A stretch of DNA of 64,000 nucleotides from Hyphodiscus hymeniophilus. Taxonomy: Eukaryota; Ascomycota; Leotiomycetes; Helotiales; Hyphodiscaceae. The notes under the pieces are model-generated. The model was not told the DNA's origin, did no database searches, and worked only from the letters and a program-made list of their open reading frames with translations. A program made the position numbers and the translations under genes. Where the stretch lies: NCBI GenBank assembly GCA_016508695.1, contig VNKQ01000019.1, positions 310,001-374,000 on the forward strand. Direction: 5' to 3'. This document shows positions 56,969-64,000 of the stretch, in pieces (position 1 is the first letter of the stretch; each line of letters opens with the position of its first letter).

Positions 56969-58947
56969 TCCTCGGCAGCTCAATCATCGGTGGAATTCAA
57001 AAAGTCTGGACTTATTTCGTCCTTGGCTGTGATTCTGCAATGGTATTCTTACATGCTTGTGGCTGAAACTCGCTTTGCCTCGACGTCAACAATCGTCTCA
57101 AAAATCGCCAATCACGATTGAACTCTGCTACTCAAACATTTCTTGCATTCCTCGTGTTCTCTGTCGTTTTCCCCATGGGTCCTTGCTATATAACCACACA
57201 CTCCAATATTTCATAGTTGAAGGTTCGGTGCACGCCCAAGAGTCAAAGCGGAATAATATGCCATGCTTGCTCTCAGGCTTGGGACAGCTAGACACAACTG
57301 TCAGCATTTTTCTTTGCACATCTACAATTCTCAAAGACATGCGAGATTTTGCCAGAGCTGAGGGTTAGTCAGTCATGTGCTTTGAGTTAAAGAGACGACG
57401 TTTTGTAGCAACGAGCCTACCGAGCAAGTCTGGTAATTTTTCTGTTTGACTCCGTTTAAATTAGTACGATAGTACTTAGGCGGTGGTTGTGGGACCAGAG
57501 CTGGCTTTTCAGAAGTACAAACTCCTTGGGTTACGTTACTTTGTACTGTCTAGCACCAAAGCACCATTCCCCAGCACATACATGAAGCCTGCAAGTGCCT
57601 GCCATCCAGATTTGCAGCAATCACTGCTTTGCAATATATTAGTTACTCAGATATGACGAAACATCTTGCAATACCTTCGAGAGCTAGTTGCATCTCCATT
57701 ATTTACCCTACTTGGATGATTTGGGATAAAGCCAACAAAGGACTACTCTGATGTCATTCGAAAAACTCGAGATATATGGGATTGTTGGATCTGGTGAAGG
57801 GCCCAAATTGCTATGATTATGCTTAGCAAACTACAAAGTTGTACTAATCGTGGAACGAGACTCTGCGTGCCTGCATCGAAAGTGCAAAACACACCCATAT
57901 CGATCATATCTGAGCCCGAATATGCGTCGATCTCAATCCAAGGCAGCCTTACTCTCCAGTAACGGCAGCCGCACTACCTTTACTTGACTTTTACAGAATT
58001 CATTTTCTATCACCTAATCTTTCCTCTTCTCGACTTGTTTAATTTCAAGAAACTCTCTGCACTTCAAATTAAAGTTTCGATATCTGCTACTGAGAAAATC
58101 TATTCTTTGCTTGCCGCATCCCAAGTCTGGGCATATCTCTCAACTTTGGATTGCTGCATCTCTCGTCCATATTGCAGCACCACTTCTTTTGCACTCCTCA
58201 ACAGAGAGCATACCAACTTGCAACAACAACCCAAGGCTTTTGACTTTTCGTCGTTTTGGATCAACAACAAAAGTCAACACAATCGTACTTTTCCAAGCCA
58301 ATACCCAACGACTCCAGATCGTGATCTCGAGTTGACAGGGACAGACACGTTCGAACAAGCCACCGAATTTTTTCGCTCTTCAGTATACCCATACTATCAT
58401 TACCGTCGCAGACGACGATTTGGGGAAGCCAGAGCTCTTGTCCACTCCTGCAGTAAGTTCACTACCATTCATACCCTCTCAATCATTGGAAACTACCATT
58501 ACTTTTGCACACCGAAGATCTCGCCACAAAGTTTCTCTTTACGACAAGATTGTTCCCCAGAAAAGTTCACCACTAAGTCTTGCAACTCGTTTTACTTCGT
58601 GGGGACGAACCACTCACCCGATTTGCATTTCCGGGCTCGGCGGTTGTCATCGACCTCCCTGCTCGGATACCTCACCTCCTCGTCGCACTCCACTCACTCT
58701 TCACCCCTAGCTTGATCTACTCTCTTTGATTTGGGTTGAAACTCGCATCAACAATTCTTTCATTTCCTGACTCGATTTTCCCTCAACTTCAATTTTGCCT
58801 CCTCTCTCTCGCTCCTTCACTGATTACACAACTACTACCCATTCAATCATCACTTCTCACATATTCCATAGCATCTCAAAAGCACTTAGACTTCTCACGT
58901 TGATCGCAATCATCTACCACCTCCACATCATCAGAGCTTCCACCAAG
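56969..58947. other. Intergenic region and long leader
   Basis: No supported gene. The part from about 57960 to 58947 is pyrimidine-rich and probably promoter plus 5' leader of the BRCT gene. Its open frames (57984-58715, 58111-58335) overlap in two phases and lack motifs. Confidence 0.45.
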
Positions 58948-60302
58948 ATGGCGCCCCGAAAGACAATCGTCGATTCCAACACCAGAAAGAGCTCCTCCCG
59001 AAAGTCCGCTCCCAAACCAATCAAAGACCGCAAAGAAAAGGTTCAGAAGCCCCTCAAGCAGATATTGAGGGGCTTGAACATCTCCTTCTCTGGCGATTTC
59101 GGTGATGGATGGGAGTATGAGAAAGTGGTCAAGTGGATTCGATACCACGGTGGAACATACGATAGCGCGGTGTCTGAGCACACGACTCATCTTATCTGCA
59201 CCATTGAAGACTACAAGAACAAGACTCAACAAGGTTAGTTGAGCTTTCTGGGTTTTGTCTGCCCTGAGGATATCGGTCAAACAATCGAATCATCAAAACT
59301 TGGCTGATTTGGGGCGCAGTCAAGAAGGCGCGGGCGCTAGGTCGCTCATGCTACATTGTTACAAAAGACTGGCTTGACGACTGCCTCATTCGCACTAAGA
59401 AAAAGCCAAAGCGTCGCGAAGTTGAGACGCCATATACCCTGGATAGTATTCTTAAGAGGCTCCACCAGTCGCCTGCAAAGCAACAGGAATATCGTGACCG
59501 TTTTGAGAAGGGCGTTAAGGCTGGCAATGAATTCGTTGATAACGGTAAACCAGCTTTCTGTTCCTTCTGAGGCTTGAAACTGACAAGCTCAACCTTTCAG
59601 ATCTCTGGCATGTATACTACGATGGCACTGGCTTCGAGTACAAAGTTGTTTGCCACCGCTTCCCCGAAGCCGGTAGTACCATGTGTGAGAAGTACACCAT
59701 CTATGTAAGTCCATCCTATCTTCACGTACTTGTGCGAGGTTTGAATAATCGGATATGGAAAAGTTGGGAGACTTCATGATCCAGTCAGCTAGACCATGAC
59801 TAAAAATCATCAGCTCTTCGAGTCCCTCCCAAAGCCTTGCCTCTACATGGTCGGTGCCAAGTACTCCAAAGGACGAGGTCACAAGGCCCACTACTGGAGA
59901 GAAGAATGTAAGGCCAAGGTCTGGGTCGATGCTTGGAAAGACTTCAACCGCTTCTTCCTCGATAAGACGGGTATCCATTGGAACGACCGCTGCGATGGTC
60001 TTCCTCCTATCGAAGGCAAATTCACTTACATTTTCCCAACGCTCGGCCGTCCCGTTGGCGCCTTGCCAGAAGGAAAGCAAGCCCCGAAGTTTCAAGAGCA
60101 GACCATGGCTGAGGCCAAGGAGACTGATCACAATGTAACCGCCAAGGGCCTCATCTATGACACGGATAGCGAGGGTGAGGGAGAGGGAGATGATACCGAG
60201 ACCAGCTCCACGCCGAGTTCGACCCCAAATCGCTCATTCGCTGTAAGAGCTCCGAGCCCAACGTCCCCAGTGTCGATCTCTTCCGACTCTGCATCCGAGT
60301 AA
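58948..60302 (+). CDS. BRCT plus WGR-like domain protein
   Basis: Probable nuclear protein of 367 residues. Exons are 58948..59233, 59320..59544, 59601..59704 and 59814..60302, all junctions consensus and in frame. The start MAPRKTIVDS is chosen because the frame upstream is leader-like. Residues 1-32 are basic, likely a nuclear signal. Residues about 35-120 form a BRCT fold: LKQILRGLNISFSGDF, WIRYHGGTYDSAVSEHTTHL, SCYIVTKDWLDDCLI. Residues about 172-300 resemble the WGR domain of PARP proteins: HVYYDGTGFEYKV, EKYTIYLFES, and the closing FNRFFLDKTGIHWNDR with GKFTYIFP. No ADP-ribosyltransferase or PARP regulatory domain follows; instead a Ser/Glu-rich tail ends the protein. BRCT is clear; WGR is a weaker call because the W-G-R core is not conserved. 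Confidence 0.78.
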
Positions 60303-61142
60303 GGCCGCATGGATATCTCGCAGTTCGTCTACCTCCCCCTAGTTCCTCCTTGCACAAACATCCAACCACTCACTCTCCCCACAATCGGACTTTCAGATCA
60401 ACCATCCTAACCACTCGCTCCCCTCAACGGTCGATCCTTGATACCACAAGCTGACATTCCTAGTATCACCTCAACCTATACCTCAATTTCCGATTCCCTC
60501 CCTCAGCATCGTCAAATCCTACATTATCCACATATTGACCACCCCTCTCGCTCATCTGCAAGACGCGATTCTCCGCCTAGTCATCGGTAGCCCCTCTACC
60601 CCCAGCAGCTATTCCGCCAGCACATTTCGTATTCCCTTATCCACCTGCCTTACAAGCCCGCTCAGAGACCCAAGAGTAACCTCGACATCCAGACGCACAA
60701 GCTCTGCACCTACGCTCAACGGACCTCACTCTCGGACGCACTCTCTCTGCATAGGTTGGAGAGGGCGTCATGGTTTGAGAAGAAGCTTGTGCAAGGGGAG
60801 GTGAATAAGCGATACCTTTCGAATCTCTCTTCTCTCCTGGGAGTTGCGGTTAGGCTGGCCGTTACTTTCCCTTTCCCTTTCCCTTTCCTTTTGGTACCCG
60901 CGATGGCTTCGTTTTCCTTGGTTCTGTTTCTGTTTTTAGCGGGGGGCTTGCGTTGGTTTTTCATGGAGTGGAGGGGAGCTTTCGTGGATGATGAGCATTC
61001 AGAAGGGCGTTGCGTACTGCATACCACCATTGCACTTTGCCTTTTCGATATTGGAGATCTCAATACGTTGATTTTTCTCTTCTTTCTTTCTGCCGGGGGA
61101 AGGTCTTGTGGTAGGGGTTCCTGGGACAAGTGGATAGCTTGA
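60303..61142 (+). pseudogene. Uncertain membrane-protein gene or remnant
   Basis: From about 60600 to 61142 one frame looks coding: QHISYSLIHLPYKPAQRPKS, LDIQTHKLCTYAQRTSLSDA, SLHRLERASWFEKKLVQGEV, then two hydrophobic segments (LVPAMASFSLVLFLFLAGGL and LNTLIFLFFLSAGG). There is no ATG in this part before 60903, and an in-frame TAG lies at about 60597. Upstream, another frame (SIVKSYIIHILTTPLAHLQD) also looks coding. A very short intron with a poor GTCATC donor could join them; otherwise this is a disabled gene. It converges with USE1. No family recognised. Confidence 0.35.
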
Positions 61143-61348
61143 TTGACTTCATTAAAAGGCATTGCGTATGTCACATCCAGACTAGGTCAATAAGAAAGAA
61201 CGTTTGCTCATGATCTCGATGGTATCTCTGCTGCTGATTTGCCGTGTAAATATACATTCCCAAAAACGCCCGCCGACTCCAGTTGCAGATACAAATCCCT
61301 AAAACACCGTGCCAACCTACCGACTCCAAAGCATAGCGAATCAACACA

Positions 61349-62417
61349 TCATAGAACCCCGGTCTTAGCCACCATGAAAGCCACCGCGAACGCCAGCAGA
61401 ACCAGCCCCGCAATGAAAGCATTGTTGATTCTAGGCAAGACGAAAACTATCACACAAGCCAGAACCATCAGGCCCGCAATATACGCATACATCAACATAC
61501 GCCCCCACCATCCTCTGCCCTCCGTCATACTCCTCAGGTATCCCATCCTCCTCTGCGCCGCTTCCATGCCAAGCTCGTTCTTGTCCAAGCCCTCCGCTGC
61601 TCTGTCCAGGATCGATTTCTCGTCCTCGAGCGAGGAAGCAAAGGCGTTGGAGGACGCTCTGAGCTGCTGCGCCATAGAGAGCATGGAGGAGGTTAGAGAT
61701 TCTTGTTCGATACGGTTGTGCGTGAGGAGGGCTTCGGTTGTAGCTGTGCTGATTCCCGTGGTGGAGGAGGAGGAGGTGGTGGGAGCGAAGAGCTCGGCGC
61801 GGGGGTTTCGGGCGCGGAGGGTTGAGGACTCGACCGCTGACACAGCTGGTTCTTCTTGAGCCTCTCTATTGGGTTCGTAGTTCGGGGGTTCGTTTGAGGA
61901 GAGCGACTGTGTGGATTGTGCTAGGGAGGATGCCGTCGGAGGCGGCGTGAGATCGTTTTGGCTCTGTTCATCTGTAGATGTGTCGCCGTCCCCAGGCGTG
62001 TCTTCGCCCAGGAGATCCTCCCCTTCTGAACTGTCCGCTTCCGAGTCAAACTCTTCGTGTAGCTGGTCTAGATCGTGCAGACGCTCCGATAGGCGGTCGA
62101 GGGCTTCGCGCTTTCGCAGTAAGTCTGTTTGTGTTTCATGCTTCTTACTTTGGACCTTGATTTGTAGTGCATCTTGTTCGAGGCGGAGGAGGAGAGTTCT
62201 TGCATAATCGATGTTCTAGGTAATGATTAGATTGAGAGATACAGTGGAGAGATGGGGAATGTACTGCGGACGCTTTCTCTCGCTCGTAGCTAGAGCTTCT
62301 GAGTTTCGACTCGGTTGCGCTATCTGTAAGAATGTTTTGGAGTCGGGATAGCATGCGCTTGAGATTTATTGCGGTGGTATCTGGACTTTCAGTTACTGTT
62401 GATGAGAGTCGTGCCAT
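61349..62417 (-). CDS. USE1: Use1-type SNARE of ER-Golgi retrograde transport
   Basis: Tail-anchored Qc-type SNARE of the ER (Use1 family), working with Ufe1, Sec20 and Sec22 in fusion of COPI vesicles at the ER. Exons are 62417..62265 and 62215..61349 (339 residues; GTACAT/CCTAG). The N-terminal helix (TAINLKRMLSRLQNIL) and NIDYARTLLLRLEQDALQI are followed by an acidic, Ser/Thr-rich linker. The SNARE helix reads LLTHNRIEQESLTSSMLSMA, QQLRASSNAFASSLEDEKSI, LDRAAEGLDKNELGMEAAQR. A membrane anchor follows (MLMYAYIAGLMVLACVIVFV), and after PRINN a second hydrophobic stretch (AFIAGLVLLAFAVAFMVAKT) reaches the C-terminus. The second segment is unusual for a single tail anchor; the frame is continuous, so it may be a hairpin. 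Confidence 0.82.
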
Positions 62418-62793
62418 TTTTCTGAAGTTGGTATTGGATGAGCGATTGTTATTCTTGATGTTGGCAAGTTCAACAAGGCCTACAAGGCCTTGCAGGAGAG
62501 TTAATGTGGCTTGATAAGGCTGGGAAAATGTGGCTGGTGAGCTAGGCGGCAAGGGTCAAGATCCCAAAGCTTGAGGTCCACCAGTCAATTGTAAAATGCA
62601 CATCGGTTAGTCTTTGGTTTTTAGAGTTACTTTAGTCGCTTCACTTAATTATCTCGGCAACTGAAAGGTGTTCTTTGATATCGAGCTCTGTTGCATTTAG
62701 TTTAAAATGCAAAGCTATCTACGACTTCAACACCAACGTGGTCCCGTGCCTTTTCAAGCCCTGACACCTACCAAGATGGGAACTTGTTGCCAT

Positions 62794-63421
62794 CTAGTAG
62801 TCCTGTTGGACCTGCTCATTGAGTCTCTGGTGAGCGTTATGCTTGGCCCTCTCACGGTCGACGAAGTCAAGCTACGAAGCATTAGCACCAAGTCACCACA
62901 GCAGCCTGACAAGCTCGGCAAAGTTCATGACTGTAAGGGTAGGGGAGGGGACAACATACACCCTTGGTCTCGACCTCGCGGTCGACGAAAGCTCCGGCAA
63001 AGCCAGCAAGAATCTCCTTGGCCTCAGCGTGGCTGGCAGGCTTGCCGTTAGCCTCGCAATGCTTCTCGTATTCTCGGGCAGCCTGTTTCAAGTTCCATTA
63101 GCATGTGTGCTTCAAATCACAGGATATAGTTGTTGTGAGGATAGAAATCATATGAAGTATGGAAGTTGGATATGGGCATACATAGAAAGCAGCAGCGCCT
63201 CCCACGAGCTCGTGGCTCATGCTTGCCTTGTGCTCATCGGGGGTGTTGTTGAACTGTCACGAGAATAGATAGTTAGCTGAGTGCCTTTGTACCATGCAGA
63301 GAAAGGATGGTGTTGATCCAAAGGGTCAGGATAAAGTATAGAACCGCGGACAGGAGTCATGAGGGGTAAATACCTGATCGTAGGCCTGAGCCTCATCGGT
63401 TTGTCCGTCGAACCATCCCAT
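62794..63421 (-). CDS. CipC-like protein (DUF3759)
   Basis: Small soluble protein of 106 residues, homologous to Aspergillus CipC, first described as induced by concanamycin. Four exons: 63421..63374 (MGWFDGQTDEAQAYDQ), 63253..63182, 63082..62960 and 62871..62794, every junction GT/AG and in frame. Conserved blocks are MGWFD, the HELVGGAAAFYAAREYEKH segment across junction 2, ASHAEAKEILAGFAGAFVDR, and REVETKGLDFVDRERAKHNA across junction 3. Homologues are typically among the most abundant stress- or carbon-responsive proteins in fungi, but their molecular function is not known. The mean coding exon is only 80 nt. Confidence 0.93.
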
Positions 63422-64000
63422 TTTGACTAATTGGTATGTTGTTTAGGGGTGTTGTTGAATGTGTGTTTGTGTGTATGTTGGTGTGTAAACAGGAGAGAAG
63501 GGGGAAGAACTGTGGGAAGAGGGGTAATAAAGAGCGAATGGCCCTGATACACCGCCCCTCCTTGGAGGTCTGTGCTTGCAGTCGTCATCGTGCACTAGAA
63601 AGCTTGACTTCAGCTGCTCAAGGTCTCGGCAAAGCTTCAGCTGAAGCTTCAACTCCAACTTCAACTTCTTGCCATTGGGATGTAGTCGGGTGTTGACAAA
63701 CTCCCTCGAAACTCAGCAGACGGGAGACTATGAAAGACCATGCAAGTTTAAGTAACGTCCAAGTACCGTACCTGGTGGTACAAAAGCACTTCCCTTCGTA
63801 AACAGCTCTGGTTGGCGACAACTCGAGCGAACAGGGGGCCGAAGCTTGTTTTGCCCAAGCATCCACAGCTATCAGCACTTCCAACTGGCCCTTCTCCCCA
63901 AGAACAACAACAACTTGGGTGTGCGAACAGTCCAGCTCTGATCAGAACAGCCAAGTGGTGGATTACGTAGTCCGGTGGAGCGATTGGAACCTTACAGTAT
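63422..64000. other. Region upstream of the CipC-like gene
   Basis: Promoter side of the CipC-like gene up to the window edge. GTGTGTTTGTGTGTATG alternation occurs near 63457-63485 and a CTTCAGCTGAAGCTTCAACT dyad-like stretch near 63635-63660. No gene supported. Confidence 0.5.

Noticed and set aside
57984..58715. 243-codon plus frame upstream of the BRCT gene
   Set aside because: Pyrimidine-rich leader sequence gives long Phe/Ser/His/Thr-rich frames in two phases. No domain, and the frame does not join the BRCT exons.

Overview
The window is nuclear DNA of a filamentous ascomycete (Pezizomycotina). The evidence is the gene set (two Zn(II)2Cys6 regulators, a 2EXR protein, a CipC/DUF3759 protein, a fungal F-box protein, a CYP504 P450, a three-domain TrpC) and the intron style: short introns of about 45-90 bp with GTAAGT-like donors, CTGAC/CTAAC branch sites and AG acceptors. 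Placement in Leotiomycetes/Helotiales is only an impression from protein character. I see no rRNA, tRNA, CRISPR or plasmid-type feature.

Left third (1-25 kb), accessory in character: an F-box gene cut by the left edge (minus strand), whose upstream region carries two covarying hairpins; a CYP504-family P450 (plus); an unknown protein with three CxxC pairs (minus); a PI-PLC X-domain gene with a propeller-like N-terminal half, split by a 903-bp hAT-type MITE with a perfect 8-bp target duplication; a Zn2Cys6 regulator (minus, many introns); an unknown 338-residue protein (plus); a second Zn2Cys6 regulator (plus); then nearly 3 kb without a recognisable gene.

Middle (25-45 kb): dolichol kinase (SEC59); a 660-residue protein built almost wholly of 27-residue and about 33-residue tandem repeats; a FAM32A-like nuclear protein; a Ser/Thr-rich cell-surface-type protein; a microsatellite-rich intergenic stretch; a Sac7-type RhoGAP; and TIM9 with an 8-nt first coding exon.

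Right third (46-64 kb), mostly conserved housekeeping: a 2EXR protein, the scaffold nucleoporin NUP188 head to head with the trifunctional tryptophan gene trpC across 265 bp, a BRCT plus WGR-like protein, an uncertain membrane-protein reading frame, the ER SNARE USE1 and a small CipC-like protein.

The neighbours do not form a metabolic cluster. P450, PLC, TFs and repeat protein are single accessory genes between conserved single-copy genes. The most notable observation is the MITE inside the PLC gene: removing the element and one copy of its target duplication restores the reading frame exactly, and the element itself carries a donor and an acceptor that would splice it out in frame.
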